Positions 53,847 through 63,054 of a stretch of DNA of 64,000 nucleotides are shown piece by piece. Positions within the stretch are counted from its first letter, which is position 1; each line of letters starts with the position of its first letter. The notes beneath the pieces are model-generated. The model was not told the origin of the DNA, did not search any database, and saw only the letters and a list, made by a program, of their open reading frames with translations. The position numbers and the translations under genes were made by a program. Location of the stretch: contig ONUH01000002.1 of NCBI GenBank assembly GCA_900321035.1, forward strand, positions 62,001-126,000. The letters are read 5' to 3'. The DNA is from an uncultured Selenomonadales bacterium (lineage in GTDB: Bacteria > Bacillota > Negativicutes > Selenomonadales > Selenomonadaceae).

Positions 53847-53884
53847 GAAGAAAATGAAGTCGCACAAAAAGCGAAAGATCCGCA

Positions 53885-53925
53885 ACAAAAATGCCCCGTC
53901 CTTTAGCAGACAGGGCACTTCGGGG
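53885..53925 (-). terminator. Terminator of the secreted-protein pair
   Basis: CCCCG / CGGGG enclosing an inner structured segment, followed on the minus strand by CATTTTTG. Confidence 0.6.
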
Positions 53926-53941
53926 TTCCATGCCGATTTTA

Positions 53942-54634
53942 TTACAATGATATATTTACCGTGTTCTCGATATAATCCCGAATGGATTTGCCGTTAGCGG
54001 AGGATTCATCGTGAATCTTTCCTTTGTGCTGAAGAACGGCCTGATAGATCGTATCTTCAATACTGCCGGGAATCAACCGTTCCCAACGACGCGGGTCATA
54101 ACGCTTATCCTTGACCTCACTCGTCGGACGTCCCTTGATTTCCACTTCGCAAAGAAATTGGTATTGATTTTTCTTCGGACGAATTAAATAATGCTCCAGA
54201 TAATATTTCGGGGGATAAGAATAATCCTCCGGCGCGTACTCCAATGGTTCCAGCTTCACCCACACGTCAATCATCTTTTCGTCGATGGAGTGCGGGATTC
54301 GCGTATAATGGGCTGTCTTCTTATCCATACTGTAGATGAAGGATTCGTCGCGATAAATCTCGACGAATCGCTCTTTCTTTTCCTTTTCTTCTTCATCCTC
54401 GCTTGTTTTGTCGTCCGAGCCGTAGTCTTCCCGTTTGTCCGGATTGGTAAACCAATCGTCGGCGTGGGGTTCGGATTCGTCCCAAGCGTGTTCCCCCATT
54501 TCTTTTGTCTGCGCAGGAGAATCCTCGATTTCTTCCGAACCGCCTTCGAAACGGCTTTCCCGCGCCTCTATGTCTGCCGGAAGATAAAGCATCAACGCCG
54601 CAAGTATCGCCGCCAGCCATTGCCCGTATCGCAT
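53942..54634 (-). CDS. Secreted hypothetical protein (intact paralogue of 41461)
   Basis: 230 aa. Signal peptide (MRYGQWLAAILAALMLYLPA, cleavage near IEA). An acidic, Glu/Asp-rich linker (residues about 25-80) precedes a compact domain with DESFIYSMDKKTAHYTRIPHSIDEKMIDVWVKLEP and RYDPRRWERLIPGSIEDTIYQAV. Start 54634 follows GGAGTGACAG. Function unknown; the last domain resembles surface proteins of Negativicutes in my memory only. Follows the 55581 gene with 17 bp gap. Confidence 0.7.
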   Translation of the reverse strand: MRYGQWLAAILAALMLYLPADIEARESRFEGGSEEIEDSPAQTKEMGEHAWDESEPHADDWFTNPDKREDYGSDDKTSEDEEEKEKKERFVEIYRDESFIYSMDKKTAHYTRIPHSIDEKMIDVWVKLEPLEYAPEDYSYPPKYYLEHYLIRPKKNQYQFLCEVEIKGRPTSEVKDKRYDPRRWERLIPGSIEDTIYQAVLQHKGKIHDESSANGKSIRDYIENTVNISL

Positions 54635-54651
54635 TTCTGTCACTCCAAGCT

Positions 54652-55581
54652 TCAATACGTTACGCTAATATCGTCCAAAGCTTCCTTCATAGCTTCACGG
54701 ACAGCACGCTGAAGGATACGCCCACTGTCTCGGCTCCCATTATGTGCTTCTCCTTGTACAGCAATATCATTCCTGTACAAATAATCACCGCTTTCCGTAT
54801 CAACAAAACGAAGCCGAAGCCAAATGTTTTTATGATTTGTAATGCTGTTGAAGAGAACAAAATTATGTTTCGTGTCTACCGCCGCGCCATTTGTCAATGT
54901 CGCCACAAATACATAATCATAATCGCATTCACGCCCTGCACGCACATAATCGGAGCGACGAAGGTCTGCCATGCCGCGAGGCTGCATTCTGACAGGCACC
55001 CCGTCTACATCCAACCGCTCATTTTTTGTCATGTGGGTGTCATGCCCCGGACGAGATGTTCCAGATGCGCCATATAGAAAATCAGTTACCCCATGTAAAA
55101 CACCAGACACCACTCCACTGTCCGGCCGTGCAGTTCCTGTGCTTCCATCCGCTGAACTCGTTACAGACGCAGTACCACGGTCATCGTAAAACTGATCTTC
55201 TGCATATTGCAAAAGTTTGGTTGTGATATCCGTCCCTTTCATTACCGCAAACTCTTCGCGAGGGAATTTTCTGCGAAGTTGCGCGTATATTTCATCCTTT
55301 ACACGATTTTTGACAATAATATTTTCATCGCCATTAATAACAATCGCAATCCGTATCCGCCCTTCTGGCCCTTGCGGCGGATTCATGCCGTAGATGATAC
55401 GATGCGCCCGTTCATAGAGCGGTGACGATTGATAGTCGCGGCTCTTTTTCATTTCACGATCCGCCACGCGCACCTGTGCCCGAGCCTCGACAGTCTGCTC
55501 AAAACCGCCAAATATTGATACACAGAATATTGCGCACAATGACGCCGTCAGCAAAATCGCTTTCTTTATGCTCCATTCCAT
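54652..55581 (-). CDS. Secreted hypothetical protein, 309 aa
   Basis: Signal peptide (KKAILLTASLCAIFCVSIFGG, cleavage near VEA). An early segment IRIAIVINGDENIIVKNRVKDEIYAQLRRKFP and later YDYVFVATLTNGAAVDT ... KNIWLRLRFVDTESGDYLYRNDIAVQGEA suggest an alpha/beta domain reminiscent of outer-membrane assembly (LPP20/CsgG-like) proteins, but I cannot assign it. Upstream partner of the 230 aa secreted protein. Confidence 0.65.
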   Translation of the reverse strand: MEWSIKKAILLTASLCAIFCVSIFGGFEQTVEARAQVRVADREMKKSRDYQSSPLYERAHRIIYGMNPPQGPEGRIRIAIVINGDENIIVKNRVKDEIYAQLRRKFPREEFAVMKGTDITTKLLQYAEDQFYDDRGTASVTSSADGSTGTARPDSGVVSGVLHGVTDFLYGASGTSRPGHDTHMTKNERLDVDGVPVRMQPRGMADLRRSDYVRAGRECDYDYVFVATLTNGAAVDTKHNFVLFNSITNHKNIWLRLRFVDTESGDYLYRNDIAVQGEAHNGSRDSGRILQRAVREAMKEALDDISVTY

Positions 55582-55795
55582 GGCAACCGCCGCCCCTTTC
55601 CCACATTATTCCAACTGTCCTTTTAGTCTTTTAGCACAATGGTTTAGTCTTATACACAAAACATTCTATCATTGTAATATGTATTTTACAAGTGCAAATT
55701 ACACTTATTATTATAAATAAAAATATTAACACTATTTTTAATGTGTGTATTTTGTAGGAATATTTTCATACAATATTGTATGAAGGAGGATTCCT

Positions 55796-55984
55796 ATGTT
55801 TTATGTGCAAAAACCGGAAATGGTCAACAAAACCTTCCGATTACCTGAGGAACTTGTCAATCAACTAAGCACTGTCGCCCAACAACAGGGCGTATCCATG
55901 AATAATCTTGTCGCGCAATGCTGCGCCTATGCGTTGGCACACCTTGCCGAGCCGACGAAGGAACCCGGCGAAACGAAAGCATAA
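55796..55984 (+). CDS. Ribbon-helix-helix (Arc/CopG-like) protein
   Basis: 62 aa. VNKTFRLPEELVNQLSTVAQQQGVSMNNLVAQCCAYAL fits the Arc/CopG strand-helix-helix. GAAGGAGGATTCCT precedes the ATG. No toxin gene is beside it, so it may be a solo regulator. The 150 bp upstream are AT-rich and likely hold its promoter. Confidence 0.75.
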   Translation: MFYVQKPEMVNKTFRLPEELVNQLSTVAQQQGVSMNNLVAQCCAYALAHLAEPTKEPGETKA

Positions 55985-55997
55985 CCCACAAGCGCAA

Positions 55998-56030
55998 CAA
56001 AAAAGAGAGCCTGACGGCTCTCTTTTTTGT
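55998..56030. terminator. Bidirectional terminator between the RHH gene and recO
   Basis: AAAAAAGAGAGCC / GGCTCTCTTTTTT around TGAC. Confidence 0.85.
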
Positions 56031-56041
56031 TGCTTATTTTA

Positions 56042-56782
56042 TCACGGCCCCATCTGCCGGATGAATTTCAGCGAACGCAGCCCATGGCCGAAGGTTTCTT
56101 GCAAATACGCAACGAGCAGGGCTTCGCCCGCCATGACGTCGCTTTTTTTCGCGGTGAAAACCGGAGGCGCGGCCCAGTTGATGACGGAAAGGGTGGAAAG
56201 CAGACAACGCAGGCTTTCCGGATACGGGCGCTTCGCCGCGATTTCCGCCGCCGCCGTCAGGGAAAGCGCGCCGCCCTCCGCCGCGCTGAAAAACGCATCG
56301 CCTTCGATGGCTGCTCCGGAAACGGCGCAGGCGTCGAAGGAAAGCCCCATCCCGGCGAAATCGAGAAGCTGGAATCCGGCGGCAAGCGCGACGATGCGCG
56401 GATTTTTCGCGCCGCAGGCGGCCAGCACGCCGGGCAGCCAGTCGTACACTTCGGGCTGGGGCGCGCCGTCGGGCATCAGTTCCAGCAGTACTTCGGCAAT
56501 GAAGGAGGCATAGGCCATCGCCGCGAGGTCGGTTTCCAGATGCGGGAAGCGATGGACGAGGCGGCAGCCGCGCACCGTGTCGACGCGTTCTCCCGTGGAG
56601 AGCGACAACTCGACGGTATGGAACATCTGCAGTCCGCTGGCCAGCGGACTTTTCGGTCGGCGCGCGCCGAAGGCGGCGGCGGTGATTTTTCCGTGGTCGC
56701 GCGAAAAAAGGCGAAGCATCTTGTCCGCCTCGCCCCAGTTCCGAACGCTCAGCACCACGGCTTCCGTTTGGTACTGTGCCAC
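56042..56782 (-). CDS. recO: DNA repair protein RecO
   Basis: 246 aa. N-terminal OB fold with TEAVVLSVRNWGEADKMLRLFSRDHGKITAAAFGARRPKS, the RecO signature, then the helical domain. The zinc-finger cysteines of many RecO proteins are absent. RecO loads RecA with RecR. Separated from era by a long heptamer repeat but in the usual era-recO order. Confidence 0.9.
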   Translation of the reverse strand: MAQYQTEAVVLSVRNWGEADKMLRLFSRDHGKITAAAFGARRPKSPLASGLQMFHTVELSLSTGERVDTVRGCRLVHRFPHLETDLAAMAYASFIAEVLLELMPDGAPQPEVYDWLPGVLAACGAKNPRIVALAAGFQLLDFAGMGLSFDACAVSGAAIEGDAFFSAAEGGALSLTAAAEIAAKRPYPESLRCLLSTLSVINWAAPPVFTAKKSDVMAGEALLVAYLQETFGHGLRSLKFIRQMGP

Positions 56783-56799
56783 GCCGCCGCCCCCTCTTT

Positions 56800-56889
56800 A
56801 GAGAGTGAAGTTCACTCTTCACTCTTCACTCTTCACTCTTCACTCTTCACTCTTCACTCTTCACTCTTCACTCTTCACTCTTCACTCTG
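56800..56889. repeat. Heptamer tandem repeat, copy 4 (longest run)
   Basis: GAGAGTGAA, then about ten near-perfect tandem copies of CTCTTCA between recO and era. Unlike the other loci, it is nearly all one orientation. Copy number is likely variable by slippage. Confidence 0.85.
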
Positions 56890-56892
56890 TCA

Positions 56893-57792
56893 TCAATCCT
56901 GCCCGAATCCCAGGCTCTTCAAGATCGCGTCCCGGTTTCGCCAATCCTTCCGCACCTTGACCCAGAGGTCGAGATAGACCTTGCTGCCGATCATCATTTC
57001 GATGTCGGGACGGGCCAGCCGCCCAATCTCCTTCAGCATCGCGCCCTTGTGGCCGATGACGATGCCCTTCTGCGAGTCGCGTTCCACGTAGATCGTGGCG
57101 CGAATATAGACGTCGCCGTTGGGACGCGTCGTCATCTCGTCCACGTCCACGGCGACGGAATGCGGCACCTCGTCCCGGGTCAGCGTCAGCAGCTTTTCCC
57201 GCACCAGCTCGGCGGCAATCAGCCGTTCCGGCTGGTCGGTGACCATGTCCTCCGGATAATAGGCCGGGCCTTCCGGCAGATGCTTTTTCGCCTCGGAGAG
57301 AAGCGCGTCGAGATTTTCCTCGCCCAGCGCCGAGATCGGTACGACGGCGGCAAATTCCTTGTCTTTGCTGTACGCTGCGATAATCGGCAGCAGCGCGTCC
57401 TTCGTCACGAGGTCGATCTTGTTCAATACGAGAATCACGGGCTTTTTCGTCTTGTCCAGCCGCTCCATGATGAACCGCTCGCCCGGCCCCGGTTTTTCCG
57501 CCGCGTCCACGACGAAGAAGACTGCGTCCACTTCTTTCAGCGTATTCGTGATTGAGCGGTCCATGTATTCGCCGAGCTTCGACAGCGGCTTGTGAACGCC
57601 GGGCGTATCCAGCAGGACGATCTGCGCGTCCGGCTGCGTGAGCACGCAAAGAATCCGGCTGCGCGTCGTCTGCGGCTTGTCCGACATGATGGCGATCTTT
57701 TGCCCGATGAGTTGGTTGATCAGTGTCGATTTTCCGACGTTCGGCCGGCCGATGACCGCGATAAAGCCCGATTTGTGCGGCGTGTTATCCAT
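56893..57792 (-). CDS. era: GTPase Era
   Basis: 299 aa. G1 GRPNVGKS at 15-22, G3 DTPGVHKP, G4 NKID, and a C-terminal KH domain (VIGHKGAMLKEIGRLARPDIEMMIGSKVYLDLWVKVRKDWR). It binds 16S rRNA and acts in 30S assembly. Its ATG lies 1 bp after the ybeY stop. Confidence 0.97.
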   Translation of the reverse strand: MDNTPHKSGFIAVIGRPNVGKSTLINQLIGQKIAIMSDKPQTTRSRILCVLTQPDAQIVLLDTPGVHKPLSKLGEYMDRSITNTLKEVDAVFFVVDAAEKPGPGERFIMERLDKTKKPVILVLNKIDLVTKDALLPIIAAYSKDKEFAAVVPISALGEENLDALLSEAKKHLPEGPAYYPEDMVTDQPERLIAAELVREKLLTLTRDEVPHSVAVDVDEMTTRPNGDVYIRATIYVERDSQKGIVIGHKGAMLKEIGRLARPDIEMMIGSKVYLDLWVKVRKDWRNRDAILKSLGFGQD

Positions 57793-57793
57793 T

Positions 57794-58264
57794 CTATCTT
57801 TCCTCCCGCGAAATCCCCAGCGCGTCCATGACCGTCCGCTGCTCCGCTTCCATTTCCTCCCGGTCCCCGTCCTCGATGTGGTCGTACCCGAGGAGATGCA
57901 GCATCCCGTGCACCGTCAGGAACGCCGCCTCCCGCCGGAGGCTGTGGCCGTATTCTTCCGCCTGCGCCGCCACCCGCTCCACGGACAGCACGAGGTCGCC
58001 GAGGATTTCCGTCTCCGGACCGCCCTCGACCTCCGGCTCCTCGCTCTCCGTCAGTGCGAAGGAAAGCACGTCCGTCGGACGGTCGACGCCGCGATAGGTC
58101 TTGTTCAGTTCGTGGATATGCGCGTCGTCGGTCAGCGTGACGCTGACCTCGGCGTTTTGCAGGCCGTAAAGTTCCGAGACTTTTTCGGCGGCGAGCTTTA
58201 CCGCGTCTTCCAGTCCGTCGGGGACGACAAGATTTTCCGGCTCAGTTGTGATGATGATTTCCAA
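57794..58264 (-). CDS. ybeY: Endoribonuclease YbeY (rRNA maturation factor)
   Basis: 156 aa if started at TTG 58264 (AGGGAGA upstream); no ATG or GTG fits, and the length matches the family. Metal site HGMLHLLGYDH near the C-terminus and RPTDVLSFAL are diagnostic. Overlaps phoH by 23 bp. Acts in 16S 3' maturation and ribosome quality control. Confidence 0.9.
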   Translation of the reverse strand: MEIIITTEPENLVVPDGLEDAVKLAAEKVSELYGLQNAEVSVTLTDDAHIHELNKTYRGVDRPTDVLSFALTESEEPEVEGGPETEILGDLVLSVERVAAQAEEYGHSLRREAAFLTVHGMLHLLGYDHIEDGDREEMEAEQRTVMDALGISREER

Positions 58265-59258
58265 AATGATTTTCTCCCTGTTGTTCTTCCCTTTTCTTCG
58301 CCTCGTAGCTCTCATAGGCGCGGACGATGCGCGTCACCGTATCGTGGCGCACGATGTCGTCGGCAGTCAGCTCCGCCGTCGCCACATCCTTTACATCCGC
58401 CAGCGCTTCCTTCGCCTCCGCGAGGCCGCTGACCGCGCCGCGGGGCAGGTCGATCTGGCTGAGGTCGCCCGTCACCACCATCTTCGAGCCGACGCCGAGC
58501 CGCGTCAAAAACATTTTCATCTGGCGGCTCGTAGTGTTCTGCGCCTCGTCGAGGATGATGAACGCGCTTTCCAGCGTGCGCCCGCGCATATAGGCCAGCG
58601 GCGCGATCTCGATGACGCCCTTCGCCAATAACTTTTGGTACGTCTCCACGCCGAAAATATCCTGAAGTGCGTCGTACAGCGGGCGCAGATAGGGGTCCAC
58701 CTTCTCCTGCATGTCGCCGGGCAGGAAGCCCAGCCGCTCCCCCGCCTCGACGGCGGGCCGCGTTAGGATGATCCGCGACACTTCCCGCGCCCTAAGCGCC
58801 CGCGCCGCCATGACTACGGCAAGATACGTCTTGCCCGTTCCGGCAGGACCGATCCCCAGCGTCACTGCGTGGCGCTGAATCGCCGCGAGGTATGCGCGCT
58901 GTCCCGTCGTCCGCGCCCGCACCGACTTCCCTTTTTCCGTCACTAAAATCGTATCGTTGAAGATCGCGTGCAGCTCGTCCGCCCGGTCCTCCCGTGCCAG
59001 CCGCGCGCCGTAGCGCACCTCATGGGGCGTAATCGGCACACCCTGCCGGTACAGGCCCAAAAGCTCCGACACCAGCCGCGCCGCCCGCCGCACTTCCTTT
59101 TCCTCGCCGGAAATCGAAAGTCCGTCGCCCCGGCTCACCACGCGGCAGGAAAACGCTTCCCCGATCGCGCGCAGAAACTCGTCCTGCGCGCCCAAAAGCG
59201 CAAACGCCTCCTCGCGGCTCTCAAACGCGATCGTCACTTCGTAAAAACCCAAAAACAT
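58242..59258 (-). CDS. phoH: PhoH-like ATPase (YbeZ)
   Basis: 338 aa. Walker A GPAGTGKT at 137-144, Walker B AFIILDEAQNTT, sensor TGDLSQIDLP. An N-terminal KH-like segment precedes. Partner of YbeY; the phoH-ybeY-era-recO order is conserved in Firmicutes. The dgkA/cdd genes often found between ybeY and era are missing here. Confidence 0.95.
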   Translation of the reverse strand: MFLGFYEVTIAFESREEAFALLGAQDEFLRAIGEAFSCRVVSRGDGLSISGEEKEVRRAARLVSELLGLYRQGVPITPHEVRYGARLAREDRADELHAIFNDTILVTEKGKSVRARTTGQRAYLAAIQRHAVTLGIGPAGTGKTYLAVVMAARALRAREVSRIILTRPAVEAGERLGFLPGDMQEKVDPYLRPLYDALQDIFGVETYQKLLAKGVIEIAPLAYMRGRTLESAFIILDEAQNTTSRQMKMFLTRLGVGSKMVVTGDLSQIDLPRGAVSGLAEAKEALADVKDVATAELTADDIVRHDTVTRIVRAYESYEAKKREEQQGENHFGNHHHN

Positions 59259-59287
59259 CCCGCTTTCTTGTGTATGGCATTGTCATT

Positions 59288-59316
59288 ATTATAGGGTATC
59301 CCCGCGCAATTCGCAA
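59288..59316 (-). promoter_or_regulatory. Promoter of the phoH-ybeY-era-recO operon
   Basis: TTGCGA (59316-59311), 17 bp, TATAAT (59293-59288). Confidence 0.7.
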
Positions 59317-59438
59317 GACGAACGCCGAGGACAGGGCCGGACGTTTTTTGCGCCGCCGGCAGGAAAATTTTTTTATTCGTCGAAAAATATTTATAGAAAT
59401 TTGTCCGAAGCGACGAAGAAGAAAGAGGAGGAACATTT

Positions 59439-60683
59439 ATGCTGCAATGCAGGACCTTGAAAAAAACGGCGGGCATTCTGGCCGTCGCCATGAGCCTTTC
59501 ATGGGGCGCGGCTTGTGCCGCCTCGGAAGACCCGGCCCGGGATCGGCTCGACGAATACGCCGCCTATATCCGGGAGCACAAGATCTCGGATTTCGGTTAC
59601 CCCGCCAATCACGACGTCCAGCTCGAAGGGTTTTACGACTGGCTCGTGGAAAGCGGCGCGTACAAGGCGATGTCGAACAACGCCGGAGACCCGTTCCAGA
59701 TTCACGGCGGGCATTTGAACGCGCTGGCATTCGAGCGCGAGGTCATCGACTTTTTCGGGCCGCGTTACGGATTCGACCTGGACAATCTCTGGGGACTCGT
59801 CACCTTCAGCGGCACCGACGGCAACGACCACGGCATCTATTTCGGCTCGAAGTATCTGGAGAAAAAGACGAAGAAAAAGCCTATCGTTTATGTGTCCGAC
59901 GCCGCCCATTACTCAAATATGCGGCTGGTGGACCTGCAGAATCTCGAGCTCCGGCTCATCCCCTCCGACGCGCATGGCCGCATGATTCCCGAGGAATTTG
60001 AGAAGGCGCTGGTCACCGACCGTCCCGCGCTGATCGTTTTCGCGATGGGCACGACCTTCAAGGGCGGCATCGACGACCAGGACGCGATCAACAAGATCCT
60101 GGCGAAATATCCGTCCGTCGAGGTTTACCGTCATGTGGACGCGGCGCTCTTCGGCGGCTATCTGCCCTGGACGACCTTCAAGAACGCCGTGAACCGCAAA
60201 TTCCACCCCTTCGATTCCATCGCGGTCAGCGGCCATAAATTCTTCGGCATCGACGAGCCGGCGGGCATCTTCCTGACGACGATGGAGGTCAAGGAAAACC
60301 AGAACCCGTTCAACGTCACCTATCTCGACGGCAGCATGCCGATGATCAACTGCTCCCGCTCGGCTCTCGCCCCGCTGAAGATCTGGTGGATCATCCAGCA
60401 CGTCGGAGCGGAAGGCTTCACACAGCAGGCTTATGGGATGCTGTTCCGGGCGGCATGGCTGGAGAGCGAGCTTCGGCAAATGGGCTGGCCGGTATGGCGG
60501 GAGAAAAAGTCGAACACCGTCTATTTCAAGCGCCCGCCCGAAGCCATCGCGACGAAATACGATCTCGCCCCCGACCACGATGACAGGCTCGGCGGCGACC
60601 TGTCCCATATCGTCGTCATGCAGCATGTGACACAGGCGCATCTGCAGGAATTCCTGGACGACATGGCCGCAGCGATAAAATAA
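59439..60683 (+). CDS. Exported group II PLP-dependent decarboxylase (histidine decarboxylase-like)
   Basis: 414 aa. N-terminal signal peptide (KKTAGILAVAMSLSWGAACA) followed by a group II decarboxylase fold: HGGHLNALAFEREVIDFF, DAAHYSN, HVDAALFGGY, and PLP lysine K267 in SGHKFFGIDEPAG. Histidine is the likeliest amino acid from resemblance, not proven. PLP decarboxylases are normally cytosolic; export to the periplasm needs Tat or a folded-late route and is unusual. AGGAGGAAC precedes the ATG. Confidence 0.82.
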   Translation: MLQCRTLKKTAGILAVAMSLSWGAACAASEDPARDRLDEYAAYIREHKISDFGYPANHDVQLEGFYDWLVESGAYKAMSNNAGDPFQIHGGHLNALAFEREVIDFFGPRYGFDLDNLWGLVTFSGTDGNDHGIYFGSKYLEKKTKKKPIVYVSDAAHYSNMRLVDLQNLELRLIPSDAHGRMIPEEFEKALVTDRPALIVFAMGTTFKGGIDDQDAINKILAKYPSVEVYRHVDAALFGGYLPWTTFKNAVNRKFHPFDSIAVSGHKFFGIDEPAGIFLTTMEVKENQNPFNVTYLDGSMPMINCSRSALAPLKIWWIIQHVGAEGFTQQAYGMLFRAAWLESELRQMGWPVWREKKSNTVYFKRPPEAIATKYDLAPDHDDRLGGDLSHIVVMQHVTQAHLQEFLDDMAAAIK

Positions 60684-60694
60684 AAAGGCAATAC

Positions 60695-60730
60695 AAAAAG
60701 GCACAGCCGAAATTGGCTGTGCCTTTTCTT
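60695..60730. terminator. Bidirectional terminator after the decarboxylase gene
   Basis: AAAAAGGCACAGCC / GGCTGTGCCTTTTC around a short loop; serves both converging genes. Confidence 0.85.
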
Positions 60731-60739
60731 TATGGCGCT

Positions 60740-62056
60740 TTATCCGAACAGCTTGGAGAAGAATCCGCCGACGCCGCCCGTCTTCTCGAAGGCGTCCTCG
60801 ATGCGCAGCTTCTCGTGCAGGAACGGCTGCTTCACATACTTCACGGGAATCGGCGGCGACGTCATCGTGCGCTCGCCGTGCGCGTTGAAGACATGGGGCG
60901 TCGCCGGCTCGATTGCGCGGATAACGTCCTCGTCGCCGCCGTCCAGAATCAGCGCCGCCGCTTTCCCCGTCTGCCCGTTCACCATCACACGGGTCTGCCG
61001 GTCGTTTTCCCCCGCGCCCGCTTTGCAGTCGAGGTAGTAGATCGGCAACAGGATGAACGCGAATTTGTGCTTGCGGAGGTCGCGGGAGCATTGCAAAAGC
61101 TCGCATTGTTCGAGGCCGAAAGCCGCCCTGAGCCGGGCAGGCGTCTTCCGCTGCAGGATGAAGTCCGGGATCGTCCGCTGCCATTCGCCGATATTCTGCG
61201 CAGCGAAGAGCCGCACATTGCCCTCCAAGTAAGCGGGCTTGATGATGGACAGCTCGTCGTAGTCCCAGGGCGCCGTCTCGTCGAGCAAATACGCGTCGAA
61301 CATCAGCGTGCGCGGCCAGGCCCAATTCAGGCACTCCTGGTAGAACCAGAACGTCCCCCGCTCCGACTTCACCTGCATCTTCCAGCGAAAATCCGCAAGC
61401 TGCACGGGCACATAGGCGGCGACCAATTCCTCCTTCGCCCGCGCCTCTATATCGTCGCCGGCGAAATCCTGCGGGTAACGACGCTTCAGAGAGCCGACGG
61501 CCTGCGCCGCGTCCTCGCGGCTCAGATGGAAGGGCAGGCACTTCCCGTAAAAATTCAGCTTCCGCCCGACGATCAGGTTCGCGTCGAAGTCGCCGGTGGA
61601 AAGGCGGTCGAAATCACCGAATTTTTGCCCGCAGTATGGGCAGGTGAAGATGTTGTCGGTGAGCTTCGATGAGAGCTTCTTGCCGCAGTGCGGGCAGTTC
61701 ATCTCAAAATAGGCTTCGTCGTTCATCGCGTCGAAAGCCTGCTCGTCGTATTCGCGGATTTTCTCGTCGAGGCGCGTCCGCCGGATGCGCCGTTCGGCAG
61801 GCGGCGGCGGATTCAGCGTATCCCTGCCCATGATGGCGACGTGGCCAAGCTTCAGGTAGCCGTCGATGATTTCTATGGGTTGATGACGGTACGTCATGCG
61901 CGGCTCGAAGTCCTCCCCCGTATGCGCGAAGGGAACAAGATGCCCGCAGTAGGCGCAGCTCATGCCGCCCTTCTGCATGTCGGGGTACATCGGCGCGCCG
62001 CACTTCATGCAGGCCAGCACGCTGACAGTGATCTTCCCATGTTCAAGGTCCGCCAT
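60740..62056 (-). CDS. Zinc-ribbon protein of unknown function, 438 aa
   Basis: Two zinc ribbons: CMKCGAPMYPDMQKGGMSCAYC (N-terminus) and CPHCGKKLSSKLTDNIFTCPYC near residue 120. The rest, with a conserved-looking FAFILLPIYYLDCKAG, has no family I recognise. The C-terminus ends in a short Gly/Phe amphipathic tail (GGVGGFFSKLFG). AAAGGAGG precedes the ATG. Possibly co-transcribed with the upstream secreted protein (39 bp gap). Confidence 0.7.
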   Translation of the reverse strand: MADLEHGKITVSVLACMKCGAPMYPDMQKGGMSCAYCGHLVPFAHTGEDFEPRMTYRHQPIEIIDGYLKLGHVAIMGRDTLNPPPPAERRIRRTRLDEKIREYDEQAFDAMNDEAYFEMNCPHCGKKLSSKLTDNIFTCPYCGQKFGDFDRLSTGDFDANLIVGRKLNFYGKCLPFHLSREDAAQAVGSLKRRYPQDFAGDDIEARAKEELVAAYVPVQLADFRWKMQVKSERGTFWFYQECLNWAWPRTLMFDAYLLDETAPWDYDELSIIKPAYLEGNVRLFAAQNIGEWQRTIPDFILQRKTPARLRAAFGLEQCELLQCSRDLRKHKFAFILLPIYYLDCKAGAGENDRQTRVMVNGQTGKAAALILDGGDEDVIRAIEPATPHVFNAHGERTMTSPPIPVKYVKQPFLHEKLRIEDAFEKTGGVGGFFSKLFG

Positions 62057-62095
62057 AGTTCTGCCTCCTTTGGTGAATTTTGATTTTTTGGGTCG

Positions 62096-62869
62096 TCAGT
62101 GCACCGGGCCTTCGTCCAGTTCTTCTTCGTGGAAGGCCGCATAGGACTTCGCGAAAACTTCCCGAATCTTCTTTTTGTCCCCCATCGCTTTCGCGAGCTC
62201 AGAGACGGGCGTCCATCCCATTTTGACCGCAAAGACATGGTATCCGTCGTAGCGTTTGCGGGCGAGGTTTTTGTAGGCCGCTTCGTCGATCAGGTTCGAT
62301 TTGCTGTCGGAATAGAGGATTTCCACCGGCGGCAGGTCCCGTTTCTCATGCGCCTCGAAATAGTGACCGAGCGGCTCCTGCCGGACGACGCCGTCCTCCA
62401 GGCACAGGCCCACCAGTTTTCCGTCCCGTGCCCAGCCGCCTTCCATGGACGGCGTCCATCGCGCTGTCTCGAAAATATAATGGCGCTTGAGTATCTGACA
62501 GGCGAAATACATGCGGACGTCGGACTGCCCGATCTGCGTGGTGTTCGAGCCGTTCAGGAACTGGAGCAGGGAAGCGCCGTCGCCCGTCCGGTTGACCTCG
62601 TAGCCCCACGTTTCCACAAATTCTTCTTCGCCGATGGTCGTCGTGAAAAGAATCTCCATTCGCCCGTTGTGGTCGAGGTCGGTCACCGCGAATTTTCCGT
62701 CCTGCGCGACCGCCTCCTCGATGGACATATTCTGTTCCCAGATCTGTTTCTGCGCCGAAAGGACGTCCAGTTGCTGCTCTTCGTCCAACGTCATCGCCTC
62801 CGCCGTGCCGCCGACAACGACGCCCGCCGCCAGCGCGAGAGACAATACCCTTTTTTTCCACGTCCGCAT
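62096..62869 (-). CDS. Secreted hypothetical protein, 257 aa
   Basis: Signal peptide (MRTWKKRVLSLALAAGVVVGGTAEA). The mature part includes VTDLDHNGRMEILFTTTIG, which looks like an FG-GAP/EF-hand-type calcium loop (D-x-D-x-N-x-R). No enzyme motif. AAAGGAGA precedes the ATG. Confidence 0.65.
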   Translation of the reverse strand: MRTWKKRVLSLALAAGVVVGGTAEAMTLDEEQQLDVLSAQKQIWEQNMSIEEAVAQDGKFAVTDLDHNGRMEILFTTTIGEEEFVETWGYEVNRTGDGASLLQFLNGSNTTQIGQSDVRMYFACQILKRHYIFETARWTPSMEGGWARDGKLVGLCLEDGVVRQEPLGHYFEAHEKRDLPPVEILYSDSKSNLIDEAAYKNLARKRYDGYHVFAVKMGWTPVSELAKAMGDKKKIREVFAKSYAAFHEEELDEGPVH

Positions 62870-62955
62870 TTTGCCATCTCCTTTTTGTTGTCTATGAGGT
62901 TAATATAATGTAGATTTCGCCGAAAAGCAATGGGCTTCGCGTCCGACGTATTTCT

Positions 62956-63009
62956 TTGTAAACCAATTACATTTTTATAGTTGACGAAAATTTCCGCCTG
63001 CCGTATAAT
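62956..63009 (+). promoter_or_regulatory. bioB promoter overlapped by a BirA-type operator
   Basis: TTGACG (62981-62986), 17 bp, TATAAT (63004-63009). TTGTAAACC (62956-62964) with a 14 bp gap to AGTTGACG (62979-62986) resembles the BirA operator (TGTAAACC-N14..16-GGTTTACA); the second half is degenerate and overlaps the -35. Confidence 0.55.
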
Positions 63010-63054
63010 GTTGGAAACTTCACCATATAAATATGAAAAGAGGGTTCCATCCGT

